From: CAZJNX01 sp964547415
Lineage (GTDB): Bacteria; Pseudomonadota; Alphaproteobacteria; Rhizobiales; Amorphaceae
Assembly: GCA_964547415.1 (NCBI GenBank)
Contig: CAZJNX010000040.1
Span: forward strand, 1-25,545
Direction of reading: 5' to 3'
DNA length: 25,545 bases
Shown here: in pieces, positions 16,790-24,603 of the stretch
Layout of the letters: each line of letters starts with the position of its first letter
Position numbering within the stretch: position 1 is the stretch's first letter
Notes under the pieces: model-generated
Told to the model about the DNA's origin: nothing
Seen by the model: only the letters and a program-made list of their open reading frames with translations
Database searches by the model: none
Program-made: the position numbers and the translations under genes

Positions 16790-18642
16790 GCGGGACGGTG
16801 GCGGTCCTCATCCTCGGCCCGTCCGGGCTCGCGACGGCGCGGCGCCTCGCCCCCGCCCTCGCGGCCGCGGGCCACGCCCCCGTCATCCACGCCCTCGCCC
16901 GGCGGGTGGCGCCCGCGCCGGAACTCGTTCCCTTCGACGACGCCATGGCCCACGCGGGCGCGCTGTTCTCGGACGGGGTGCCGATCGTCGGCGTGTGCGC
17001 GGCCGGCATCCTCGTGCGGGCCGTGGCGCCGCACCTCGCCGACAAGCGGGCCGAGCCCCCCGTGGTGGCGGTGGCCGACGACGGGTCGGCCGTCGTGCCC
17101 CTCCTCGGCGCCCACAGGGGCGGCACGGCCATCGCGCGGACGGTGGCGCAGGCCCTTTCCGTCACCCCCGCGATCACCACGGCGGGCGATGCGCGCCTCG
17201 GCGTCGGCCTCGACGTGCCGCCGCCCGGCCACGTGCTGGAGAACCCGGAGGACGCCAAGGCGGCGACCGCCGCCCTCCTCGCGGGTGCGCCCGCGGCCGT
17301 GGACGAAGCGCTCGGCGAGCCCTTCGTGCGCCTGCCCCGGGAGGGGCGGGGCGCGCCGGTGGTCCTGAAATCCTCCGTGCGGGTGGAGGACGCGGGCCAC
17401 GGCGTCCTTTTCTACCGGCCGCGGCGGCTCCTCCTCGGGGTCGGCTGCGAACGGGGCACGCCGCCCGAAGCCCTCCGCGACCATGCCTTGCGGGTTCTCG
17501 CCGGTGCCGGCCTCGCGCCAGCGGCGGTGGCGGCGGTCGTCTCCATCGACCTCAAGGCGGACGAGCCGGCCGTCCACGCCCTCGCGGATCACCTCGGCGT
17601 CCCGGCCCGCTTCTTCCCCGCGGCGCGCCTCGGCGAGGAGGCCCACCGCCTTGCGAGGCCCTCCGAGACGGTGCGGGCGGAGGTGGGCGTTCCGGGGGTG
17701 GCGGAAGCGGCCGCCCTCGCCGCGGCGGGGCCGGACGGCCGCCTCCTCGTGCCGAAGGCGGTCGGCGGGCGGGTGACGGCCGCGGTCGCCGAGGCGCCCC
17801 GCCCGGTGGACCCGGCCGCCGTCGGCCGGGCGCGGGGGCGCCTCGCCATCGTCGGGACCGGGCCGGGCGCGCGGTCCTGGCGGACGGCAGAGGCGGAAGC
17901 GGCGCTCCGGGAGGCGGAGGAATGGGTCGGCTACGGCCCCTATCTCGACCTCGTGGCCGACCTTCACGGGGGCCAGCCGCGCCACGCCTTCCCCCTCGGC
18001 GCGGAGGAGGAGCGGGTGCGTTTCGCCCTCGAGCGGGCGGGCGAGGGGCGCGCGATCGCCCTCGTCTCCTCGGGGGACCCCGGCATCTACGCCATGGCCG
18101 CCCTCGCCTTCGAACTGATGGACCCGGCCGGGCCCCGCCCCGCGAGCGCGGCCGCCCGCCGCGCGGCGGTGACGGTGGCGCCCGGCGTATCGGCCGCCCA
18201 GGCCGCGAGCGCCCGCCTCGGCGCCGTCCTCGGTCACGACTTCTGCTTCGTGTCCCTGTCGGACCTCCTGACGCCGTGGGACGCCATCGAGGCGCGGCTT
18301 CGCGCCGCCGCCGCAGGGGACTTCGTGGTCGCCCTCTACAACCCGCGGTCGGCCCGCCGCCGCCACCAGCTGCCCGCGGCCCTTGCCATCCTGTCGGCCG
18401 CCCGCCCGCCGGACACGCCGGTGATCGTCGCCACGGACGTCGGCCGCCCGCCCGAGCGCATCGCCGTCCACCACCTCGCCGACGTGGACCCGGAGGCGGT
18501 CGACATGCTGTCCGTCGTCATCGTCGGCGCCTCGACGAGCCGCCTTTTTCACGGCGGCGACGGCACCCCGCGGGTCTACACCCCGCGGGGCTACGCGGCG
18601 AAGGTCGCCACCGAGCGAACGCCGGGGGAGACCGCCGGATGA
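16786..18642 (+). CDS. CbiG-CobJ fusion: cobalt-precorrin-5A hydrolase + precorrin-3B C17-methyltransferase
   Basis: 618 aa. The first ~345 residues are CbiG, with an N-terminal domain (GVCAAGILVRAVAP, then VVAVADDGSAVVPLLGAHRG) and the C-terminal CbiG/CobE signature LGVGCERGTPPEAL at about 217-230. CbiG opens the delta-lactone and releases the C2 unit as acetaldehyde in the anaerobic pathway. Residues ~350-610 are CobJ/CbiH, which methylates C17 and contracts the ring; it shows AIVGTGPG, SSGDPGIYAMAAL (~429-441), APGVSAAQAA and ALYNPRSARRR. The start is ATGA-coupled to cobI. Known CbiG-CbiH fusions join consecutive chemistry on the same substrate. The last ~77 codons are the template of the 231-bp array that follows. 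Confidence 0.93.
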   Translation: MSGTVAVLILGPSGLATARRLAPALAAAGHAPVIHALARRVAPAPELVPFDDAMAHAGALFSDGVPIVGVCAAGILVRAVAPHLADKRAEPPVVAVADDGSAVVPLLGAHRGGTAIARTVAQALSVTPAITTAGDARLGVGLDVPPPGHVLENPEDAKAATAALLAGAPAAVDEALGEPFVRLPREGRGAPVVLKSSVRVEDAGHGVLFYRPRRLLLGVGCERGTPPEALRDHALRVLAGAGLAPAAVAAVVSIDLKADEPAVHALADHLGVPARFFPAARLGEEAHRLARPSETVRAEVGVPGVAEAAALAAAGPDGRLLVPKAVGGRVTAAVAEAPRPVDPAAVGRARGRLAIVGTGPGARSWRTAEAEAALREAEEWVGYGPYLDLVADLHGGQPRHAFPLGAEEERVRFALERAGEGRAIALVSSGDPGIYAMAALAFELMDPAGPRPASAAARRAAVTVAPGVSAAQAASARLGAVLGHDFCFVSLSDLLTPWDAIEARLRAAAAGDFVVALYNPRSARRRHQLPAALAILSAARPPDTPVIVATDVGRPPERIAVHHLADVDPEAVDMLSVVIVGASTSRLFHGGDGTPRVYTPRGYAAKVATERTPGETAG

Positions 18643-19560
18643 CCGCCTCCTCGTGCGGACGCTTGCGGGCCATGGCGATGCCCCTCGCCCCCGCCGGCCC
18701 CCTCCTCACCCACCGCCGCGCCGGCGGTCCGCGGGCGGCGCCCGGCGCGCCGCCGGCCGTTGCCGCCACCGCCTCGGCGCGCGGCGCGGGGCGGGCGGGT
18801 CCGCGGCCGGGGGGCGGGCGCGGCGGCGCCCCCTGCCGGTGCGACGGCGGGGCGGACCGGCGGGCGAGCCTCCCCTCCGCGCGCCTGCCGTGCCCGCCGA
18901 AGACCGTCGCCCGGGGTCGGCCCGTCCAGGCATCCACGACCCACCGCCGCACCGGCGTCGATCGGGGCACGGGCAGCGCGCAGACGGGCCTTCTCGGCGC
19001 CGCCTCGGCGGACGGCGCCGACCGGGGAGGAAGGCGCGCGCCGCGAGGGGCCGGGCGGCGATGGACGGGCGCCCGGCCGAGGGACCGTGCGGCGCATCGA
19101 ACCGCGCCCGTGGCCACGTCGCGCCCCGCCCGGTCCGTCGCTCCTTGCCGGCACGCCCGGACCGTCGCCGCCCACCACCGCGCCGACGGCTCGCCGGCCG
19201 CGGACAACCTGTGCGCGGCCCTTCTCGGCGCCGCCTCTGTGGACGACGCCGACCGGGGAGGAAGGCGCGCGCCGCGAGAGGCCAGTGGGCGATGCACGGG
19301 GCCCCGGGCGAGGGACCGTGCGGCGCATCGAACCGCGACCGTGGCCACGTCGCGCCCCGCCCGGCCCGTCGCTCCTTGCCGGCACGCCCGGACCGTCGCC
19401 GCCCACCGCCGCGCCGACGGCTCGCCGGCCACGGGCCACCTGCGGACAGCCCTTCTCGACGCCGCCTCGTCGGACGACGCCGACCGGGGAGGAAGGCGCG
19501 CGCGTGCGTGCCCGCCGGGGCGAGGCGGCGAAGATCGCCGAAAGGATCCCGCGGGAGATC
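18643..19560 (+). repeat. Four tandem 231-bp copies derived from the 3' end of cbiG-cobJ
   Basis: Unit anchors (CACCRCCGCRCC) lie at 18711, 18942, 19173 and 19404, spaced exactly 231 bp. The matching site inside cobJ is 18469 (codons HH 562-563), 242 bp before the first unit. CobJ RIAVHHLADVDPEAVDML aligns with TVAAHHRADGSPAADNL of unit 3, and VVIVGAS with AALLGAAS. Units 2-4 are close to each other and unit 1 is the most diverged. 231 = 77 codons, so the parent-like frame is kept and has no stop through the array, and its third positions remain GC-biased. No ribosome-binding site or start was found. Confidence 0.85.
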
Positions 19561-20035
19561 GCCCCGCGAGCGTCACCGCCGCGCCCCTCCCGTGGCTGCC
19601 GGGAGCGGGCCTCGCCGCCCCGGGCGCACCCGCCGGGACGATCGCCTGCCGTCACGACGGCTGCGGACCGTCCGCCATACCCGCCAGCGCTTCGGCGGCC
19701 GGTCCATGCCGCCGACCATCGCGAACCCGGCCGCGGCGCCAGGGGCGAACCGGTGACGGCCGCCGCCGGCAGGGCCGCGGGGGCGAAAACGCAACCGGTC
19801 CCGGCGCGGGCGAGGCGGGGACGGCCGCACCCGTCGTGGGTTGCGGGGGGGCGCCGGGCACACGCCTCGCCCGCCGCGGCCCCGCCGGCCTCGCCCGGGT
19901 CGCGCCGGACAGGCCGTCGGGACGGCCCGGCCGCGGCCGGGGGGCCGGGACGCATCGGGGCGAGCAAGGGAACGTCGCCGCCCCGGGAGATGCCGCCGAG
20001 GCCGCGGCTGACGATTTGCCAAGGGAGATCGCCGC
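19561..20035 (+). other. Gene-free stretch, possibly decayed cobM 5' copies; Shine-Dalgarno of cobM at its end
   Basis: No independent gene. Two places resemble the start of CobM in translation: PSAIPASASAAGP (near 19670) against GSLVPAEVVAAAP, and GGAPG...RRG (near 19850) against GPGAPDLITVRG. The similarity is weak. AAGGGAG at about 20021-20027 is a good ribosome-binding site 8 nt before ATG 20036. Confidence 0.4.
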
Positions 20036-20818
20036 ATGACGGTTCACTTCATCGGCGCGGGGCCGGGCGCACCGGACCTCATCACCGTCCGGGGCCTGCG
20101 CCTCGTGGAGCGCTGCCCGGTGTGCCTTTACGCGGGCTCGCTGGTGCCGGCCGAGGTGGTGGCGGCCGCGCCGGAGGGCGCGCGGGTCGTCGACACCGCC
20201 TCCATGACCCTCGACGAGATCATGGGCGAGATCGCGGCCGCCCACGCGGCGGGCCTCGACGTCGCCCGCGTCCACTCCGGCGACCCGTCGATCTACGGCG
20301 CCATCGGCGAGCAGATCCGCCGCCTCGAGGCCCTCGCCATCCCCTTCTGCATCACACCGGGCGTGCCGGCCTTCGCGGCCGCCGCCGCCAGCCTGTCGGC
20401 CGAGCTCACGCTGCCGGGCATCGCCCAGACCGTGATCGCCACCCGCACGGCCATGAAGGCGTCCGACATGCCGCCCGGCGAGACCCTTCAGAACTTCGCG
20501 CGGACGGGCGCCACCCTCGCCATCCACCTTTCGATCCGCAACATGCGGGCGGTGGTGGAGGCGCTCACCCCCCACTACGGCGCGGACTGCCCGGTCGCCG
20601 TCGTCTACCGCGCGTCCTGGCCGGACGAGACCGTGATCCGCGGCACCCTCGAGGACATCGCGCCGAAGGTCCGCGCGGCGAAGATCACCCGCACGGCGCT
20701 CATCCTGGTGGGCCGCGTGCTCGATCCCGGCGCCTTCAGGGATTCGGCCCTTTACGACGCGGGCCATCGCCACCTCTTCCGCCATCAGAAGACGGCGAAG
20801 GCCGGAGGGCCGTCGTGA
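20036..20818 (+). CDS. cobM: Precorrin-4 / cobalt-precorrin-4 C11-methyltransferase
   Basis: 260 aa, the usual length of CobM/CbiF. It methylates C11 of (cobalt-)precorrin-4. Motifs: FIGAGPGAPDLITVRG (5-20), YAGSLVP (32-38), HSGDPSIYGAIGEQ (80-93) and ITPGVPAFAAAAA (106-118), the standard tetrapyrrole-methylase layout of a Gly-rich first strand plus a GDPxxY loop. The start is well supported by AAGGGAG 8 nt upstream. Its last 83 bp overlap, tail to tail, the 3' end of cobK on the other strand. It sits 1.4 kb from cbiG-cobJ, across a repeat array, so it may have its own promoter. Confidence 0.95.
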   Translation: MTVHFIGAGPGAPDLITVRGLRLVERCPVCLYAGSLVPAEVVAAAPEGARVVDTASMTLDEIMGEIAAAHAAGLDVARVHSGDPSIYGAIGEQIRRLEALAIPFCITPGVPAFAAAAASLSAELTLPGIAQTVIATRTAMKASDMPPGETLQNFARTGATLAIHLSIRNMRAVVEALTPHYGADCPVAVVYRASWPDETVIRGTLEDIAPKVRAAKITRTALILVGRVLDPGAFRDSALYDAGHRHLFRHQKTAKAGGPS

Positions 20819-21575
20819 GGGGAAGGAGCCGGGACAGCCTCGCGAGGAGCGCGGGCACGTCCGCCGCGTCCGCGGGCGGCAGGCCCGCGGGCCGGCGCAC
20901 GATCACCACGGGAAGGCCGAGTTCCCGGGCGGCGGCGATCTTGCCCGCCGTCGCCGCGCCGCCGGCGTTGCGCGTGACGAGGACGTCGACGGCGTTCCGG
21001 GCCATGAACGCCGCCTCGGCCGCCGCGTCGAAGGGCCCGCGGGCGATCACGATCCGGGCGTTCGGCGGCGCGTCGGCCGGCGGCTCGACCGCGCGCACGA
21101 GGAGGGTGACGTCGGTGCGGACCGCGAACGGGGCGAAGCCGCCGGAGCCCACCGTCAGGAACACGGTGCTTTCCGGGGCGAGCGCGGCGGCGGCGGCGGG
21201 AAGGTCGTCCACCTCCGTCCACCGGTCCCCGGGGACGGGGCGCCAGGGCGGGCGCTCGAGCCTCAGGAGCGGTACGCCCGCCGCCCGCGCCGCCATTGCC
21301 GCATTGCGGCTGATCGTCGCCGCGAACGGGTGCGTGGCATCGAGGAGGACGTCGATCCCCTCCGCTCTCAGGTACGCGGCGAGCCCCTCCGCGCCGCCGA
21401 AGCCGCCCGTGCGCACCCTCGCCCCGTCGGCCGGCGCGGCGGGGGCGGACGTGCGCCCGGCGAGGGACACGACGAGGCGGACGGCCGGATCGGCGGCGAG
21501 GCGCGCGGCGATCGCCCGCCCCTCGCCGGTGCCGGCAAGAAGGAGGACGCGGGCGGGCGACGCCTCAGAGCGCAT
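20736..21575 (-). CDS. cobK: Precorrin-6A / cobalt-precorrin-6A reductase
   Basis: 279 aa. NADPH-dependent reduction of the corrin macrocycle. The N-terminal dinucleotide motif is LLLAGTGEGRAIA (11-23), followed by the family signature LLDATHPFAATIS (77-89), RLERPPW, and TRNAGGAATAGKI in the second half. The ATG at 21575 overlaps the end of cbiD by 11 bp, so the two form a unit. Family members are usually about 250 aa; the last ~25 residues (Ser/Gly/Arg/Pro-rich) are antisense to the cobM 3' end and look like a read-through extension created when an original stop was lost. Confidence 0.93.
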   Translation of the reverse strand: MRSEASPARVLLLAGTGEGRAIAARLAADPAVRLVVSLAGRTSAPAAPADGARVRTGGFGGAEGLAAYLRAEGIDVLLDATHPFAATISRNAAMAARAAGVPLLRLERPPWRPVPGDRWTEVDDLPAAAAALAPESTVFLTVGSGGFAPFAVRTDVTLLVRAVEPPADAPPNARIVIARGPFDAAAEAAFMARNAVDVLVTRNAGGAATAGKIAAARELGLPVVIVRRPAGLPPADAADVPALLARLSRLLPLTTALRPSPSSDGGRGGDGPRRKGPNP

Positions 21576-22674
21576 GGCCGACCACGCGCCCCGTCCGGTC
21601 CACCACCATCACCTCGACGGCCACCGGCGCGCCCCTGAGGACGCCGACCGCCGACGCCTGCGCCCGCTGCGCCACCCTGTCCGCGAGGGGGATGCCGGCC
21701 TCGCGGGCGCGCTCGAGCACCGCCTGGGCCGTGTTCGCCTCCCGCGCGGCGGCGAGGAGCCCCGCGTCCGCCCCCGCCTCGTCGAGGAGGCCGGACAGGA
21801 AGGCGAAGTCCACCGTGCTGCGGGCCGAGTGCAGGTCGAGGGCGCCCTGGGCGAGCTTGGTGAGCTTGGCGAAGCCACCCGCGATCACGAGGGACGGCAC
21901 CGGGTGGGCGCGCAGGTATTTCAGGAGCCCGCCCGCGAAGTCGCCCATGTCGACGAGGGCGTGGTCGGGCAGGCCGTAGCGGGCCTTCACCGCCGCCTCG
22001 GAGGTGGATCCGGTGCTGCCGGCGATCCGGGCGAGGCCGGCCGCCCGGGCGACGTCGACGCCCCGGTGGATCGAGTGGATCCAGGCCGAGCAGGAGAACG
22101 GGTTGACGATCCCGGTCGTGCCGAGGATCGACAGCCCCCCGACGATGCCGAGCCGCGGGTTCCAGGTGCGCCGCGCCAGCGCCTCGCCCCCCGGGATCGC
22201 GATCTCGATCGCCGCCGCCGCAGGCACGCCGAGCCGCGCCGCCGCCGCCTCCACCGCCTCGCTCATCATGCGCCGCGGCACCGGGTTGATCGCCGGTTCT
22301 CCCGGGGGGATGGGCAGCCCCTCCTTGGTGACGGTGCCGACCCCCTCGCCCGCGGAAAAGACGATCCCGGCAGCCGCCGCGCGCACGGTGGCGATCACCG
22401 TCGCCCCGTGGGTGACGTCCGGGTCGTCGCCCGCGTCCTTCACGACGCCCGCGCGTGCGAACCCCTCCCCCGTCTCCTCGAGGGCGAGGGCGAAGGCCGC
22501 CGTGCCGCCCTTCGGCAGCGTGATGGTCACCGGGTCGGGGAAGCGGCCGGTGTGGAGCGCCTCGAAGGCGGCACGGGTGGCCGCCGTCGCACAGGCGCCC
22601 GTGGTCCAGCCCTTGCGCAAGGGCCGTGCCGCCTCCTCCGCTTCGCCGCCGTTTCGCTCGCCGCCGCCGTCCAT
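21565..22674 (-). CDS. cbiD: Cobalt-precorrin-5B C1-methyltransferase
   Basis: 369 aa, normal for CbiD. It methylates C1 in the anaerobic (cobalt-early) pathway, replacing CobF of the aerobic route. Signatures: KGWTTGACATAAT at 21-33, GDDPDVTHGA, NPVPRRMM, LGTTGIVNPFS, and GDFAGGLLKYLR in the C-terminal half. The ATG at 22674 has a strong GGAGGA 3-4 nt upstream. It is followed by cobK with an 11-bp overlap and is divergent from cobA, with only 26 bp between the two start codons. CbiD is the best single marker in the window for cobalt-early synthesis. Confidence 0.95.
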   Translation of the reverse strand: MDGGGERNGGEAEEAARPLRKGWTTGACATAATRAAFEALHTGRFPDPVTITLPKGGTAAFALALEETGEGFARAGVVKDAGDDPDVTHGATVIATVRAAAAGIVFSAGEGVGTVTKEGLPIPPGEPAINPVPRRMMSEAVEAAAARLGVPAAAAIEIAIPGGEALARRTWNPRLGIVGGLSILGTTGIVNPFSCSAWIHSIHRGVDVARAAGLARIAGSTGSTSEAAVKARYGLPDHALVDMGDFAGGLLKYLRAHPVPSLVIAGGFAKLTKLAQGALDLHSARSTVDFAFLSGLLDEAGADAGLLAAAREANTAQAVLERAREAGIPLADRVAQRAQASAVGVLRGAPVAVEVMVVDRTGRVVGHAL

Positions 22675-22700
22675 CCGTCCTCCGTTCCGCGGAGCCGCCC
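22675..22700. promoter_or_regulatory. 26-bp divergent gap with overlapping ribosome-binding sites
   Basis: The gap between the cbiD and cobA start codons contains both Shine-Dalgarno sequences: GGAGGA on the minus strand (within 22676-22682) and GGAG on the plus strand (22691-22694). They form an inverted repeat, CTCCG-TTCCG-CGGAG. There is no room for two promoters, so at least one must lie inside the opposite coding sequence. Confidence 0.5.
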
Positions 22701-23594
22701 GTGAGGGACCCCGAACACGATCGCCCCGACGCCACGCCCGCGTCCACCGAGGGGGACGCGGGCGCCACGCGCCCCCGCCGCGCCGGCTTTTCCCGGCTCG
22801 ACGGCGCCCCCTTCCCCGCCTTCGCCCCGGGCACGGTGTGGCTCGCGGGAGCCGGCCCGGGCGCGCCGGGCCTCCTCACCTTGATGGCCTACCACGGTCT
22901 GTCGACCGCGGACGTCGTGGTCTACGACGCCCTCGTCAACGACACCACCCTCGGCTGGGCGCGGCCGGATGCCGTCCTCGAGTACGCCGGCAAGCGCGGC
23001 GGCAAGCCCTCGCCCCGCCAGGCGGACATCACCCTGTCGCTCATCGCCCACGCCCGGGCGGGCCGGCGCGTGCTGCGCCTCAAGGGGGGCGACCCGTTCA
23101 TGTTCGGCCGCGGCGGGGAGGAGTGCGAGGGGCTGATCGCCGCGGGCGTTCCCTTCCGCATCGTGCCGGGCGTGTCGGCGGGCCTCGGCGGCATCGCCTA
23201 CGCCGGCATTCCGGCCACCCACCGCAGCGTCAACCAGGCCGTCACCTTCCTCACCGGCCACGACATGACCGGCGAGCCCCCCGGCGCCATCGACTGGGAG
23301 GCCCTCGCCCGCGCCTCGCCGGTGATCGTCATGTACATGGCGGTGAAACACCTCGGCGCCATCGCCGAGCGTCTGATGGCCGGCGGCCGGCCGCCGGAGG
23401 AGCCCGTGGCGGTCGTCGCCAACGCCACCCTCCCCTCCCAGGAGATCGTCGCCACCACCCTCGGCGGCATCGCCGCGCGCCTCGCCGAGGGTCCGTTGCC
23501 GACGCCCGCGGTCGTGGTCGTGGGCGGCGTGGCGGACCTTCCGACCCGCCTCGACTGGTTCGTGGGCGAAGTCGCCCGCGGGCACCTCGGCTGA
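22701..23594 (+). CDS. cobA: Uroporphyrinogen-III C-methyltransferase (SUMT)
   Basis: 297 aa with a GTG start and GGAG 6 nt upstream; an upstream in-frame ATG at 22626 would overlap cbiD. It makes precorrin-2 by methylating C2 and C7 of uroporphyrinogen III, feeding the whole cluster (and siroheme). It has the SUMT signatures LAGAGPGAPGLLTLMA (48-63), YDALVN (75-80), RLKGGDPFMFGRGGEE (126-141) and VPGVSAGLGG...GIPATHR (155-175). It is a stand-alone SUMT; no CysG-type dehydrogenase/chelatase domain is present. The first ~35 residues are a disordered extension not typical of the family. Codons ~200-276 are the source of the repeats downstream. Confidence 0.95.
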   Translation: MRDPEHDRPDATPASTEGDAGATRPRRAGFSRLDGAPFPAFAPGTVWLAGAGPGAPGLLTLMAYHGLSTADVVVYDALVNDTTLGWARPDAVLEYAGKRGGKPSPRQADITLSLIAHARAGRRVLRLKGGDPFMFGRGGEECEGLIAAGVPFRIVPGVSAGLGGIAYAGIPATHRSVNQAVTFLTGHDMTGEPPGAIDWEALARASPVIVMYMAVKHLGAIAERLMAGGRPPEEPVAVVANATLPSQEIVATTLGGIAARLAEGPLPTPAVVVVGGVADLPTRLDWFVGEVARGHLG

Positions 23595-24603
23595 GCCCCG
23601 CCGTGGCGGCCGCCCGCGGCCTCGTCCTCGCCGCGCGCGCCCCGGCCAGCGGGAAAGCGCCGCTGCCGGGCGAGCCGCCGCTCGCAGGGCTTGCGCCCCC
23701 GCCCCTCGCGGGATCGCAAGGTGCGCGAGACCCCGGGGCGCCATCGCCGGAGGGCCCATGCCAGCGGCCACGACGACGGGCGCAAGGACGGTCATCCGTG
23801 CCCGTCCCGACCGGTCCACGGGCATCCTCGCCCCTCGCCCCCCGGCCGGGTCCGGCCGGCGAGGCGCGCGTCGGCCGCCGCCTCGCCGCACCCGTCCCGG
23901 GCCGCCGGAAGACTCCGCTGGCGGGCGGGCCGCCGGCCGCCAGGGGCGGGCAAGCCCGCCCCCGCACGCGCGTTCGGCAAGATCGTCGTGTCCGGGACCT
24001 CCCGGCACCTCGCCGCCGTCGCCCACGGTCGATCGGCCGATGGCCGGCCGCCCGGGGAGCCGGTGGCGGTCCCCGCAAGCGCCACGCTCCCGTTCCGGGA
24101 TGTGGTCGCCGTCCCCTCGGCGGCGCCATCGAGCGCCGGTCCTGGAGCTCGCTCCCGCGCCCGGCGCTCCTGTCGGCGGGCGGCCCGGCCGACCTTCGGG
24201 CCCACCGCGACCGGTTCGCCCGCCCGCTCGCCCGCGGCCCCTTCGACCTTGGCCCGCGGTGGACGGCGCACCCGCCGACGCCCCTCGCTGCGGCCGCATC
24301 CAAGAGCTGGAAGGCCTTGCCGGCGGGCGAGCCACCCGCCTTCGACGAGCGGGCGTGGCCCATCGAACCGGAAGACCCGCGCCTCCCCGTCGCCGGTGGT
24401 CGTCGTGGGAACGGCGCGGAAGGACCACGCCGCCATCGCCGGGCGCCGCGGGCCGAGGGCCGAGGGCGGACGCGGGCCGGCCTCCGGAGGGACGGGCGGC
24501 GGTTCTTGCGCGCGCCTCGCTCCGTCCCGAGCGATCGCGGCCATCCCGGCGGCGCCGGTCGCGGGCGCCTTGCGAGCCGCCGTTGCCGATCGCCGCGGCT
24601 GCC
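23595..24603 (+). pseudogene. Decayed cobA-derived sequence downstream of cobA
   Basis: No functional gene. Near 24006-24110 the translation HLAAVAHGRSADGRPPGEP aligns with CobA HLGAIAERLMAGGRPPEEP (11 of 19 identical), and VAVPASATLP with VAVVANATLP. Another fragment near 23800-23890 is more decayed. A short element GAAA/GG...GCCGCTGCCGGGCGAGCCGCC recurs near 23650, 23911 and 24311. These copies are more diverged than the array starting at 24604. Confidence 0.65.
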
